From: an uncultured Aequorivita sp.
GTDB lineage: Bacteria > Bacteroidota > Bacteroidia > Flavobacteriales > Flavobacteriaceae
DNA: 64,000 nucleotides
Direction of reading: 5' to 3'
Assembly: GCA_937125455.1 (NCBI GenBank)
Contig: CAKZLK010000047.1
Coordinates: forward strand, 1-64,000
Below the pieces are notes generated by a model that saw nothing but the letters and a program-made list of their open reading frames with translations, was not told where the DNA came from and did not search any database. Made by a program: the position numbers and the translations under genes. Shown here in pieces: positions 35,999-45,945 of the stretch (within the stretch, counting starts at the first letter, position 1; each line of letters opens with the position of its first letter).

Positions 35999-37612
35999 TT
36001 AATTCTTAATGAATTTATAGCTAGTGATTTTCTTTTCCACTTGAAGCATGGCAAAATAAGTTCCAGTTTTTAGGGAAGAGACGTTTATAGATCCTTCGGT
36101 TGAAACTTTGCTGTTCAGCACTATTTTTCCGTTTACGTCAATTATTTGTACTGGAACATTTTCTAGTCCTTTCATTGAAAAATTCAACAAATCTGATGTT
36201 GGATTTGGATAAAGACTTATTGAGTTGTTATCAAAATCATCTACATTTAGAATTGTGCTTCCTTCTTCAACAATTATGGTTTGATTTATGTTTGGGTTTT
36301 GAATTACATCTACAGTTCCTGAAGGCCATTCAATAATTAGGGTTTCAATTGCGGTGCTAGTGCCAATACCGAAATGGGCCAGCAATGAATTCATGTGGCT
36401 AAATCCTTGTCCAGAACGTACTTCACGCATCTGTGTACCCCAGTCGCCAACAATTTTTACTCTGGCGCCGATTCCATTTTTATTACTGTCAATACCTTCT
36501 AGGCCAATTTTTATCCAGTTGTTGCCGTTGCCATCATTTATATAAAGATTTCCATCATTCACAACATCTAGAAAACCATCGTTGTTAAAATCGCCAATAC
36601 CTCCTTCGTCAAAATCAAGATCTTGTCCTGTAAAGGTCATATCGCCATTGTTGAGGTAAAGCTCTTTGGACATTTCAGAAAAAATATCCACAAAGCCATC
36701 GTTGTTGAAATCACCCGATTGATTTTCCCAAGCACCAAGGTCCGTTGGATTTATTCCTGACCCGGCAATAACATCCGTAAACATTCCTGTTCCATCGTTT
36801 TCCATCAAGCGATTTTGGAAATCGTGGTTTACGATAAAGGCGTCAAAATCGCCATCGTTGTCAAAATCCTCAAAAACGGTTGACCAGGACTGTGCATTGT
36901 CACGCATGCCAATATCTAATCCATTTTCAGTAAAAGTACCATCTCCATTGTTGGTGTACATGGCATTGTCGCGGTTTGGGTCACCGGGCAATGCACCGCC
37001 TCTACATTTGGTTAAATACATATCTGAATCACCATCGTTGTCATAATCTACCCAAATGGCGGCATAATTTCCTGGACGGTCTAATGTTTGAATTAAAGTC
37101 TGGTCAAGAATCATGTTTTGATTTCCAGCGTTTCGGAAGGGAAAACTTTGATCAACATCGTGACAGATAAAAGCGTCAAGCTTGCCATCATTGTTGATAT
37201 CGGCCAAGGTGGAACGCTGGGAAAAAATGTAATCTGGTTTTGTGAGTTCGGAATAGGCTGTGCCATCTGCATTTGCAAATAGAAAGGAAACTCGCGAAGC
37301 ATTCCCCAGAAAAAGGTCATTAAAGCCATTGCCGTCAATATCGCCTGCGGCTATACTCCAGTCTGGAATATTCTGTATTGGCATTGTTATAAATACAGAA
37401 TTGAAAGTATGGTCGGGAAGCTGATAATCTATCCCAATTCCGTTTTCTGAAACCCGGACGTAGTCATCAAGGTAATCGCCATTCATGTCCACGGCGACCT
37501 CAGAATAATCTGGATAATTTCCGATGAGACCATTTTGGTTGGTAAATGTAACTTGAGCTGTTAAAGCAGCGCAGAAAAATAATGTGTTGAGGAAAAGTAA
37601 TTTTTTTATCAT
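35999..37612 (-). CDS. Secreted FG-GAP/ASPIC repeat protein with T9SS sorting domain
   Basis: A 537-residue secreted protein. Signal peptide of about 19 residues, then repeated calcium-binding-type FG-GAP/VCBS motifs (DxNxDGxxD forms such as DINNDGKLDAF, DYDNDGDSDMY, DFDNDGDFDAF and DFNNDGFVDIF), an ASPIC/UnbV domain (about 365-450, IGARVKIVGDW and EWPSG), and a C-terminal T9SS type A sorting domain beginning SISLYPNPTSD and ending in a lysine-rich strand. It is a likely cargo of the PorU/PorV system encoded in this window. Biological role unknown; adhesion or surface calcium binding would fit. Confidence 0.93.
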   Translation of the reverse strand: MIKKLLFLNTLFFCAALTAQVTFTNQNGLIGNYPDYSEVAVDMNGDYLDDYVRVSENGIGIDYQLPDHTFNSVFITMPIQNIPDWSIAAGDIDGNGFNDLFLGNASRVSFLFANADGTAYSELTKPDYIFSQRSTLADINNDGKLDAFICHDVDQSFPFRNAGNQNMILDQTLIQTLDRPGNYAAIWVDYDNDGDSDMYLTKCRGGALPGDPNRDNAMYTNNGDGTFTENGLDIGMRDNAQSWSTVFEDFDNDGDFDAFIVNHDFQNRLMENDGTGMFTDVIAGSGINPTDLGAWENQSGDFNNDGFVDIFSEMSKELYLNNGDMTFTGQDLDFDEGGIGDFNNDGFLDVVNDGNLYINDGNGNNWIKIGLEGIDSNKNGIGARVKIVGDWGTQMREVRSGQGFSHMNSLLAHFGIGTSTAIETLIIEWPSGTVDVIQNPNINQTIIVEEGSTILNVDDFDNNSISLYPNPTSDLLNFSMKGLENVPVQIIDVNGKIVLNSKVSTEGSINVSSLKTGTYFAMLQVEKKITSYKFIKN

Positions 37613-37679
37613 AATATTTTAATTTGGATACTAAAAATAGATTAAAATATTTGATAATCAGGAATTATTAAGAAAAAAA

Positions 37680-38444
37680 CTACCCTTCCTTCAATTGGAC
37701 TTCCCTTATTTTTTTAAATAAATCGGAAGAGTATACAAAGTTCGTAACGTCCTCATTGTCTGTTTTGAAGATTTCCTGATTGGTTCCCTGCCAAACCAGT
37801 TTCCCGTGTTTAAGCAATACCACTTTTTCGCCAATTTCCATCACTGAGTTCATATCGTGTGTAACTACGATTGTGGTAATATTGTATTCGTGAGTAATTT
37901 CTTGAATTAAGGTGTCTATTAAAGTGGCTGTTTTTGGATCAAGACCAGAGTTTGGCTCATCACAGAAAAGGTATTTGGGTTTGTTAACGATTGCTCGGGC
38001 TATGGAAACCCTTTTTTGCATCCCTCCAGAGATTTCGGCAGGAAATTTTTTGTTTACGTGTTCAAGGTTTACCCGTTTTAATACTTCGTTCACTCGTGCC
38101 AGCATATCGGTTTTGTTCTGTTTTGTGAACATCCGTAGCGGGAACATAACGTTTTCTTCAATATTCATAGAATCAAACAAAGCGCCACCTTGAAAAAGCA
38201 TGCCTATTTCTTCACGAAGCTTACGCTGCTGTTCATCATCCATATCTTGGATCGCTTTGTCTTCGTAATATATCTTTCCCTGTTCAGGTTTGAATAATCC
38301 AATAAGACATTTTAGGAAAACCGTTTTTCCACTACCGCTTTGGCCAATAATAAGATTGGTTTTACCCCTTTCAAATTCGGTGGTGATTCCTTTTAGGATT
38401 TCTTCACCCCCCAAGTTTTTATGTACATCTTCTACTTTTATCAT
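37680..38444 (-). CDS. ABC transporter ATP-binding protein, MlaF-like
   Basis: The ATPase of an MlaFEDB-like lipid transporter. I start it at ATG 38442-38444 (MIKVEDVHK), which overlaps the permease stop by one base; the open frame runs 20 codons further but inside the permease gene. It has 254 residues. Walker A is GQSGSGKTVFLK, the signature EISGGMQKRVSIARAI and Walker B KYLFCDEPNSGLDP are intact, and the switch histidine is in VVTHDM. A substrate-binding MlaD-type gene is not adjacent. Confidence 0.93.
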   Translation of the reverse strand: MIKVEDVHKNLGGEEILKGITTEFERGKTNLIIGQSGSGKTVFLKCLIGLFKPEQGKIYYEDKAIQDMDDEQQRKLREEIGMLFQGGALFDSMNIEENVMFPLRMFTKQNKTDMLARVNEVLKRVNLEHVNKKFPAEISGGMQKRVSIARAIVNKPKYLFCDEPNSGLDPKTATLIDTLIQEITHEYNITTIVVTHDMNSVMEIGEKVVLLKHGKLVWQGTNQEIFKTDNEDVTNFVYSSDLFKKIREVQLKEG

Positions 38445-39181
38445 TAACTGAGCAATAATTGGGTTATTATGTAATTGGCCGCAATAATAAGTACACTGGT
38501 CCAAACGAAAGAGTTTGTACTTGCCTTTCCCACTTCAAGCGCACCACCTTTCATATAAAAACCTTGCCAAGAGGGCACAGTAGCCAATATGAATGCAAAA
38601 ACAAAGGTTTTAAAGAACGCGTAAAAAAGCTGATAAGGTATAAAACTATCCTGTAGCCCTGAAATAAAAGCTGTAGAACTGGAAAAACCTCCATAAACAC
38701 CAGCCACCCAACCACCTAGAATACCTAGGAACATAGCAATAACTATAACGAAAGGGTAAAACATTAATGCTACAATTTTTGGAAAAACCAAATAATTAAG
38801 TGAATTGATACCCATTACCTCAAGTGCGTCAATTTGTTCCGTAACTCTCATTGAGCCAATGCTTGATGTAATAAAAGAACCTACTTTCCCAGCCATAATA
38901 ATTGAAATGAAAGTAGGTGCAAATTCTAAAATCACAGATTGGCGTGTAGCGAACCCAATAAGACTTTTAGGAATTAGTGGATTGTCCATGTTAAGGGCAG
39001 TTTGAATAGCTACAACACCACCAACAAAAAAGGATATAAAGGCAACAATACCCAAGGAGCCAATAATTAGGTCGTTGATTTCTTTAAAGATAAGATGCTT
39101 TAAAACGGATGTTTTGGTGAAACTACCAAAAACCTTTTTTAACATCAAAAAATAGGAACCAATATCTTGTAAATACTTCAT
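38444..39181 (-). CDS. ABC transporter permease, MlaE-like
   Basis: A 245-residue permease with five or six membrane segments in the MlaE pattern, including LEFAPTFISIIMAGKVGSFITSSIGSMRVTEQIDALEVMG, the family's conserved coupling region, and VFPKIVALMFYPFVIVI. It pairs with the downstream ATPase by a one-base overlap (TAATG). MlaFE-type transporters move phospholipids between membranes to keep the outer membrane asymmetric. Confidence 0.93.
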   Translation of the reverse strand: MKYLQDIGSYFLMLKKVFGSFTKTSVLKHLIFKEINDLIIGSLGIVAFISFFVGGVVAIQTALNMDNPLIPKSLIGFATRQSVILEFAPTFISIIMAGKVGSFITSSIGSMRVTEQIDALEVMGINSLNYLVFPKIVALMFYPFVIVIAMFLGILGGWVAGVYGGFSSSTAFISGLQDSFIPYQLFYAFFKTFVFAFILATVPSWQGFYMKGGALEVGKASTNSFVWTSVLIIAANYIITQLLLS

Positions 39182-39249
39182 AAAAACGATAGCTCTTGCT
39201 AAAATACTAAAATTAGGTCACTGTTCTTGGAAAAAGCATTTTTTGGCTT

Positions 39250-40356
39250 TTATTTATCAAAAAGCATCATCATTTTAGAATAAATTTCATTGCTTTCAAA
39301 AATTCCATTGAAAAGTGAAGCGCCGGGGCCTTCAGTGAAAACAGGAACCATGGTTCCAGAATGACCGTTTGTGGAGAAAGAGGGCTTTATCTTGTTATAA
39401 TCTTTTCCATCTGATGCCAATGTATAACCGCCAGTTTCATGGTCTGCAGTAACAATTATAAGTGTTTCGCCGTTTTGTTTTGCAAAATCCAAAGCCACAC
39501 CCAAGGTTTTATCAAAATCCAAGAGCTCTTGAATTAAATATTCCGAATCATTGTTATGGCCGCCCCAGTCTATTTGGCTTCCTTCAACCATTAAGAAAAA
39601 TCCTTTTTCATTCTTTGATAATTTTTCCAAAGCAAGTTTAGTCGCATTGGGCAGAAAATCGCCACGGCCTTCCGTCATTTTGGGCATGCCGTCTTGAGCA
39701 AGTAATATGATTTCATTGCTTTCACTAGGAATTTTTGGTAGTTGATCAGTGATTACTTCATATCCTTTGGCTTTCATTTCCATTAATAGGTCTTTTCCGT
39801 CCTTTCTTTTATTGAAAAATTTTAACCCACCTCCGGCAAAAAAATTTACGCCGCTATTGGGTGCAAAAGCTGTAATATCTTCATACATGCTTCTGCTTTT
39901 TACATGTGCGTAAAAACTGGCCGGCGTGGCGTGTTGAAGTGATGATGTTGCAATAATCCCCGTAGCCAAACCTCTTTTTGATAATTGCTCAACAATAGTT
40001 GGCCTCGGAATGGTATCCATATCAACAGCAATGGCACCGTTATAAGTTTTCGCTCCCGTTGAAAAAACAGTTGCACCAGCAGCAGAATCAGTAATTAAAT
40101 CACTAGCAGAAGAAGTCTTGCTTAAACCGATAGTATGGAAGCGCTCGAAATTGGGTTTGCCATCTTTGTAATAAATAGCCGTAGATACTTGACTCAACCC
40201 CATGCCATCCCCGATAAGAAGAATGATGTTTTTTGGTTTTTTTACTTCTGCAGGAATTGCTGAAATAGTATTCTCTTTGACTTGCACTGAAACACAGGAA
40301 GTTGTAATTGTTGCAAAAGACAAAAGAATTAGGAATAGGGAAAGCTTGATTTTCAT
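39250..40356 (-). CDS. Alkaline phosphatase (PhoA superfamily), probable lipoprotein
   Basis: A 368-residue periplasmic or surface phosphatase. The N-terminal segment ends in TTSC, a lipobox with the cysteine near residue 21. The metal/catalytic motifs are complete: IGDGMGLSQ, the nucleophilic serine in TDSAAGATVFSTG, EGSQIDWGGHNND, VTADHETGG and NGHSGTMVPVF. It probably releases phosphate from monoesters. It is followed by a minus-strand ORF set without overlap. A -7-like box (TATTTTTG) lies at 40380-40373 on the minus strand. Confidence 0.95.
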   Translation of the reverse strand: MKIKLSLFLILLSFATITTSCVSVQVKENTISAIPAEVKKPKNIILLIGDGMGLSQVSTAIYYKDGKPNFERFHTIGLSKTSSASDLITDSAAGATVFSTGAKTYNGAIAVDMDTIPRPTIVEQLSKRGLATGIIATSSLQHATPASFYAHVKSRSMYEDITAFAPNSGVNFFAGGGLKFFNKRKDGKDLLMEMKAKGYEVITDQLPKIPSESNEIILLAQDGMPKMTEGRGDFLPNATKLALEKLSKNEKGFFLMVEGSQIDWGGHNNDSEYLIQELLDFDKTLGVALDFAKQNGETLIIVTADHETGGYTLASDGKDYNKIKPSFSTNGHSGTMVPVFTEGPGASLFNGIFESNEIYSKMMMLFDK

Positions 40357-40428
40357 TGAAAATTTTTATTTGCAAAAATAAAAAATATAAACCTTTAGCG
40401 TGTTAATTGAAGGTTGTTAAATCCTGAA

Positions 40429-41283
40429 TTAACCAATACCTAGTTTCTGTCGAATTTTTCTCCATCGTAGGTTTTTGATAAATTCGCCTTCTTTTTCGGA
40501 GACTATAAAATCCATATTTTCTTTCTGGGCTTTATAATACCCTTTTATGCAATCCATAAAAAACTGAAAACTATTTTTTTTGGAAGCCAGTTTGGCAGAA
40601 GCAATAAATGTGAGCCAAAACCCATAACGCATTTTATAAAAAGCCTCGCCTTGTTTGAATTTTGATGCTTTTGAATAAACCTTCCCCGTGGGTTTTAAAT
40701 GTTTTACATGGAGTGAAGTGTCTGTCTTTATTCTCCAGCCATGATATTGAGCCAAAAGCTCATCGACTGTGTCCCAGCCAATGGATTTTTTGAGACCGCT
40801 GATTTCTTCAAAACACTTTTTGCGGTATAATTTTATGGGACCTCGCACTTTTGTTTTTTCTGAAATGGCTTCAAATTCCCAGCCATTTTCTTTTTCAATA
40901 AATAGATTGCCGCCTGCAATTCCTATTTCTTCATCGGAAGCAAATAGTTCTAAAACTTTTTCAAAATAGTCACTAGGCAAAATAAGGTCGGCATCAAATT
41001 TTCCGATGAAATCAAAATTTTCATCTAGAGTTTCAAGCCCCTTATAAAAAGCATTAACTACCTTGCTACCTGGTTGGTGGTGTCTCTCGGAATTGTGGGT
41101 GAGGGTTTCAATGAAGGAGTATTTTTCTGAAAATTGCTGAATTATACTTTGAGTGCCATCGGTTGAGGCATCGTTTACTACAACAACTTTTTTTGGAAGA
41201 ATTGTCTGTTCAACAATGGATTGAAGCATATCGCCGATAAGTTTTTCTTCGTTATGGGCTGGTATGACGATATAAAATTCCAT
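40429..41283 (-). CDS. Family 2 glycosyltransferase
   Basis: A 284-residue GT-A-type glycosyltransferase with the usual N-terminus YIVIPAHNEEKLIGDMLQSI, the nucleotide-binding region VVNDASTDGT and the DxD-like motif in GKFDADLILPS. The acceptor is unknown. It is the last of a translationally coupled trio: its ATG overlaps the methyltransferase stop by one base. Confidence 0.93.
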   Translation of the reverse strand: MEFYIVIPAHNEEKLIGDMLQSIVEQTILPKKVVVVNDASTDGTQSIIQQFSEKYSFIETLTHNSERHHQPGSKVVNAFYKGLETLDENFDFIGKFDADLILPSDYFEKVLELFASDEEIGIAGGNLFIEKENGWEFEAISEKTKVRGPIKLYRKKCFEEISGLKKSIGWDTVDELLAQYHGWRIKTDTSLHVKHLKPTGKVYSKASKFKQGEAFYKMRYGFWLTFIASAKLASKKNSFQFFMDCIKGYYKAQKENMDFIVSEKEGEFIKNLRWRKIRQKLGIG

Positions 41284-41804
41284 TAAATTCTCTCTGCATA
41301 AACCAGATAATATCGTGGTGTAATTCTACGAAGAATAGGCCGTATTCCGATTTTCTTAACGGGGTTGGTAAATTTTTCACTTTTTACGATTCGCCAACCT
41401 GCTTTTTCGAGCAGCCAATCAAATTGCCAATCCTCAAACTCGTGATAGTGGCGGTCCCATTTGTCGATTTTGCTTTTGTAAGCCGATGCAAACCAAAGGT
41501 TCAAAGGAATGGAAGCAACCAGTTTTTTAGCTTTTATATCTTTCAGAACGTTAAAAGGAGAAACTAGATGTTCAAAAATTTCAAAAGCGGTAACCACATC
41601 AAATTCATCCGTTTTTACAACCTTGGTTACAAGGTCCAAATCTTCGCCTTTTGTATTTGTAACGTTAAAACCTTCTTTTAAAAGTATTTCGGAAAATGGA
41701 TTTGGAACACCTAAATCAAGGATCTTTGCTTCTTTGGAAATAACTTCATTTAGAAAACGAAGGGTGTGTTTGTATCTTTTCTTCGGGAACTTACCTTCGT
41801 ACAT
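41283..41804 (-). CDS. Class I SAM-dependent methyltransferase
   Basis: A 173-residue methyltransferase. The SAM motif I is in AKILDLGVPNPFSEILLKEG, an acidic motif follows (VVTAFEIFEHLVSP) and the C-terminal part contains WDRHYHEFEDWQFDWLL. Substrate unknown. Both ends overlap neighbours by one base (TAATG), coupling it to the ketosynthase upstream and the glycosyltransferase downstream. Confidence 0.9.
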   Translation of the reverse strand: MYEGKFPKKRYKHTLRFLNEVISKEAKILDLGVPNPFSEILLKEGFNVTNTKGEDLDLVTKVVKTDEFDVVTAFEIFEHLVSPFNVLKDIKAKKLVASIPLNLWFASAYKSKIDKWDRHYHEFEDWQFDWLLEKAGWRIVKSEKFTNPVKKIGIRPILRRITPRYYLVYAERI

Positions 41805-42862
41805 TACACTTTGTAAACTATCGAATTAATATTCATGCCCGCACCCACACTTGCAAAAATAACCACATCTCCTTTTTGGATGGAATGTCCTTTCAGTTCA
41901 CCATTTAAAACTAAATCATAAAGCGTTGGAACTGTTGCCACACTGCTATTGCCCAATTTGTCTATGCTCATAGGCATAATTTTTTCGGGAGCAGACTTGC
42001 CGTATAGTTTATAAAAGCGGTTCACGATGGCTTCGTCCATCTTTTCATTTGCTTGATGGATAAATATTTTTTTCACTTCATCAATTCCAACACCGCTTTT
42101 GTCCAAACAGGTTTTCATGGCGTCTGGCACATTATTCAGCGCAAATTCATAAATCTTTCTGCCGTACATCTTAATATAGCGACGGTTGTCTTTTTTCTTA
42201 AGGTTATTGCTTTCGCCAAAAAAGATGAAATGTGCTTCCTCAAAAGCATAGGTCGCGCTAAAGTGATTCAGAATACCTCCGGGCTCGTCACTTGATTCAA
42301 CCACAGCTGCGCCAGCGCCATCACTGTAAATCATAGAATCGCGATCGTGGGGGTCTACCACGCGTGAAAGCGCTTCTGCACCAACTACTAGGCATTTTTT
42401 CGCCATTCCGGCTTTAATAAATGCATAGGCTTGTATCATTCCTTCAATCCAGCCTGGACATCCAAATAGCACATCGTAGCCCACACAGGTAGGATTTTGA
42501 ATCTTAAGGTTGTGCTTTACACGTGTTGCAATGCTAGGTACGGTATCACTTTGTACGGAACCATCTTTCACATCGCCATAATTATGGGCAACAATAATAT
42601 AATCGAGTTCTTCTTTGTTGATTCCAGAATTTTTAATAGCGTTCTCTGCCGCAAACGAGGCTATGTCTGAAGTGTTGAGTGTTTTAGGAATATAGCGCCT
42701 TTCATTAATACCGGTAATAGCTTTAAACTTTTCAATAATTACCTGATTTTCATGGCCAAAAGGGCTGCCGTCCTCATTGTAAAAATGATGGTCTCCAAAA
42801 TGTTCGTTTTTTGCAACTTCACTTGGAATATAACTTCCAATGCCTGTTATCTTGACATTCAT
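41804..42862 (-). CDS. 3-oxoacyl-ACP synthase III-like (FabH family)
   Basis: A 352-residue thiolase-fold ketosynthase. The catalytic cysteine is in DVLFGCPGW, the histidine in IFIHQANEKMDEA and the asparagine in KLGNSSVATVP, so the Cys-His-Asn triad is complete. GVGIDEVKK and ASVGAGMNINSIVY are typical FabH-type blocks. It might be the housekeeping FabH, but its coupling to a methyltransferase and glycosyltransferase suggests a dedicated lipid or natural product. First gene of the trio. Confidence 0.92.
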   Translation of the reverse strand: MNVKITGIGSYIPSEVAKNEHFGDHHFYNEDGSPFGHENQVIIEKFKAITGINERRYIPKTLNTSDIASFAAENAIKNSGINKEELDYIIVAHNYGDVKDGSVQSDTVPSIATRVKHNLKIQNPTCVGYDVLFGCPGWIEGMIQAYAFIKAGMAKKCLVVGAEALSRVVDPHDRDSMIYSDGAGAAVVESSDEPGGILNHFSATYAFEEAHFIFFGESNNLKKKDNRRYIKMYGRKIYEFALNNVPDAMKTCLDKSGVGIDEVKKIFIHQANEKMDEAIVNRFYKLYGKSAPEKIMPMSIDKLGNSSVATVPTLYDLVLNGELKGHSIQKGDVVIFASVGAGMNINSIVYKV

Positions 42863-42964
42863 AAATTGAAAAGTTTCGTTAAAAATACGGAAAATTCAGT
42901 AATTCAGTTTTCAGTCTCAGTTTACAGTAAATCTGTTTACTAAAAACTGCGGCTGCCAACTTTT

Positions 42965-45814
42965 TTAGGCTTCCATGTAAGCTTCAATTGGATTGCAGGT
43001 GCAAACTAAGTGTCTATCTCCATATGCATCATCTACTCTTCTAATAGAAGGCCAGAATTTATTATCGGAAATATATTCCAAAGGAAAAGCTGCTTCCTGT
43101 CTGCTGTAAGGGAAATCCCATTCATCTGCAGTCAACATTTGCAAGGTATGTGGCGAATTTTTCAGAACATTATTGGGTTGTTCTTTATCAGCCGCTTCAA
43201 TTTCTTTTCTGATGGAAAGCATCGCATCACAAAATTGATCCAAAGCCATCTTGCTTTCGCTTTCCGTAGGTTCAATCATCAATGTTCCGGCAATCGGGAA
43301 TGATACCGTTGGGGCATGAAAACCATAGTCCATCAATCGTTTTGCGATATCGGTTACTTCAATTCCCTTCGCTTTAAACGGACGGCAATCTACAATCATT
43401 TCGTGGGCAGCGTGGCCGTATTCACCTGCGTATAGCACTTCATACTGACCATTAAGTCTTTCTTTAATGTAGTTGGCGTTCAAAATGGCGTATTGGGTAG
43501 CTTTTTTCAGTCCATTTACACCAAGCATACAGATGTAGGCGTAACTAATTAAACAAACTAGCGAGCTGCCGTAAGGTGCTGCTGAAATTGCGGTAATTGC
43601 TTTTTCACCTCCTGTTTGAATCACAGGGTTTGAAGGCAAAAATGGAACCAGTTGCTTGGCTACACAAATTGGTCCAACACCTGGTCCACCGCCCCCGTGA
43701 GGAATGGCAAACGTTTTATGAAGGTTTAAGTGACAAACATCAGCACCTATAGCGCCAGGGTTGGTCAAGCCAACCTGTGCGTTCATATTTGCGCCGTCCA
43801 TATATACCTGGCCGCCGTTTTCATGAATTATACTGGTTATTTCGCGAATAGCAGATTCATAAACTCCGTGTGTTGAAGGATAGGTAACCATCAAACAAGC
43901 AAGATTGTCTTTGTATTTTATTGCTTTTTCGCGTAAATCATCCACATCAATATTTCCCTCTTCGGTAGATTTTGTTACAACCACTTGCATACCCGCCATT
44001 ACTGCACTAGCCGGATTTGTTCCGTGTGCTGAAGATGGAATCAAGCAAATATTTCTATGTTTTTCACCGCGAGATTCGTGATATGCGCGAATAACCATCA
44101 AGCCAGCATACTCGCCTTGCGCGCCACTGTTTGGCTGAAGGGAAGTTCCTGCAAAACCAGTAATTTCGGTAAGTTGTTTTTCAAGTTTTTTCAGAATGAT
44201 TTGGTAGCCTTCCGCTTGATCTACTGGAACGAACGGATGCATATTGCTCCACATTGGGTCGCTCAATGGCAGCATTTCTGCCGCAGCGTTCAGTTTCATA
44301 GTGCATGAGCCCAATGAAATCATTGAATGTGTAAGTGAAAGATCTTTGCGTTCCAGTTTTTTGATGTAGCGCATCAAATCGGTTTCGCTGTGGTACTTAT
44401 TGAAAACTTCTTGCTGAAGAAATTCGGTTTTACGAGCAACTTCTTTTGGAATTTTATTGCCAATTTCCAAATCGGTGATTTTTTGAAAATCCTTTTTAAT
44501 CGCTTCAGAAAAGATTGCAACAATTTTGTTTAAATCTTTTATGGTCGTAGTTTCATTTATTGAGATTGAAACCGTCTCGTCGTTTGGATAATAGAAATTT
44601 ACTTCTTTCGCTTCTGCCAAAAATTTGATTTTGGTAGCATCAGTTTTAATTGCGATGGTGTCAAAATAGGTTTCATTTATTTGCTCAAAGCCTAATTTTT
44701 CCAAAGCGCTTGCGAGTGTTACAGTACTCTTGTGCACTTTTTTGGCGATGTATTTCAATCCTTCTGGGCCGTGATAAACGGCATACATTCCAGCCATAAC
44801 GGCCAATAAAACCTGTGCGGTACAAATATTTGAGGTTGCTCTGTCGCGCTTAATATGCTGTTCTCTGGTTTGAAGTGCCATACGTAGGGCACGGTTGCCG
44901 TCGGTGTCTTTGGTAACTCCAATGATACGTCCTGGAATGCTGCGTTTGTACTCATCTTTTGTGGCAAAGAAAGCCGCGTGCGGCCCACCATAACCCAATG
45001 GAATTCCAAAACGTTGTGTGGTTCCAACAACTACGTCAACACCAAACTGACCAGGAGACTCAAGCATTACAAGGCTCAGAATGTCTGCAGCAACTGCAAC
45101 TTTTATTTGATTTTCATTCGCTTTTTTAATGAAATCCTTATAGTTGTAAACTTTCCCAGTTCTGCTTGGATATTGAACAATTGCTCCAAAAAATTCATCA
45201 GAAAAGTCAAAATCTTCGTGATTTCCTACAACTAATTCGATTCCCTGTGGGATTGAACGCGTTTTGAGTACCGAAAGAGTTTGTGGAAGTACTTCTTCCG
45301 AAACAAAAAATTTAAAAGCGTTATTTTGTTTCTTCTCCTTTTCGCGAACGTTATAAAGCAATGCCATTGCTTCTGCTGCTGCGGTAGATTCATCCAAAAG
45401 AGATGCGTTTGCAAGCTCCATTCCCGTTAAATCACTGACTACGGTTTGGAAATTTAGCAAAGCCTCCAGTCTTCCTTGTGCAATTTCAGCCTGATAAGGT
45501 GTATAAGCAGTGTACCATCCTGGGTTTTCCAATATATTTCTTTGGATAACTGGTGGCGTGATGGATTGGTTGTAGCCCAGCCCAATATATGTTTTAAAAA
45601 GCTTGTTTTTTGTGGAAAGTTCGGTGATGTGCTCAAGATATTCTTGCTCACTCATCGCTATGTCCAGATTCAGTGGTTTTTTTAATATAATATCGTCTGG
45701 AACCGTTTCGTAAATAAGTTGGTTAATAGAGCTTACACCAATGGTTTTAAGCATTTCAGGAAGGTCGTTTTCCCGGGGACCGATATGCCTTAGAGCAAAA
45801 GAATCTGTATTCAT
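42965..45814 (-). CDS. gcvP: Glycine dehydrogenase (decarboxylating), P protein
   Basis: The PLP subunit of the glycine cleavage system. The 949-residue length is the single-chain form with fused halves. The N-terminal half begins RHIGPRE; the PLP lysine is in HLNLHKTFAIPHGGGGPG (about residue 700). No other gcv genes are near, which is common in flavobacteria. A -7-like box (TAATTTTG) lies at 45847-45840 on the minus strand. Confidence 0.97.
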   Translation of the reverse strand: MNTDSFALRHIGPRENDLPEMLKTIGVSSINQLIYETVPDDIILKKPLNLDIAMSEQEYLEHITELSTKNKLFKTYIGLGYNQSITPPVIQRNILENPGWYTAYTPYQAEIAQGRLEALLNFQTVVSDLTGMELANASLLDESTAAAEAMALLYNVREKEKKQNNAFKFFVSEEVLPQTLSVLKTRSIPQGIELVVGNHEDFDFSDEFFGAIVQYPSRTGKVYNYKDFIKKANENQIKVAVAADILSLVMLESPGQFGVDVVVGTTQRFGIPLGYGGPHAAFFATKDEYKRSIPGRIIGVTKDTDGNRALRMALQTREQHIKRDRATSNICTAQVLLAVMAGMYAVYHGPEGLKYIAKKVHKSTVTLASALEKLGFEQINETYFDTIAIKTDATKIKFLAEAKEVNFYYPNDETVSISINETTTIKDLNKIVAIFSEAIKKDFQKITDLEIGNKIPKEVARKTEFLQQEVFNKYHSETDLMRYIKKLERKDLSLTHSMISLGSCTMKLNAAAEMLPLSDPMWSNMHPFVPVDQAEGYQIILKKLEKQLTEITGFAGTSLQPNSGAQGEYAGLMVIRAYHESRGEKHRNICLIPSSAHGTNPASAVMAGMQVVVTKSTEEGNIDVDDLREKAIKYKDNLACLMVTYPSTHGVYESAIREITSIIHENGGQVYMDGANMNAQVGLTNPGAIGADVCHLNLHKTFAIPHGGGGPGVGPICVAKQLVPFLPSNPVIQTGGEKAITAISAAPYGSSLVCLISYAYICMLGVNGLKKATQYAILNANYIKERLNGQYEVLYAGEYGHAAHEMIVDCRPFKAKGIEVTDIAKRLMDYGFHAPTVSFPIAGTLMIEPTESESKMALDQFCDAMLSIRKEIEAADKEQPNNVLKNSPHTLQMLTADEWDFPYSRQEAAFPLEYISDNKFWPSIRRVDDAYGDRHLVCTCNPIEAYMEA

Positions 45815-45945
45815 TAATTTGCGTTTGAAATTTAGGTTGCAAAATTACAATATTAAACGTGAATTAGCTTCTTTTTAAGCATTTGAAAACTATAATTTTT
45901 CAACTAAATAGCAAGGTTATAAACACTTTGGTTATTTTTGGTATT

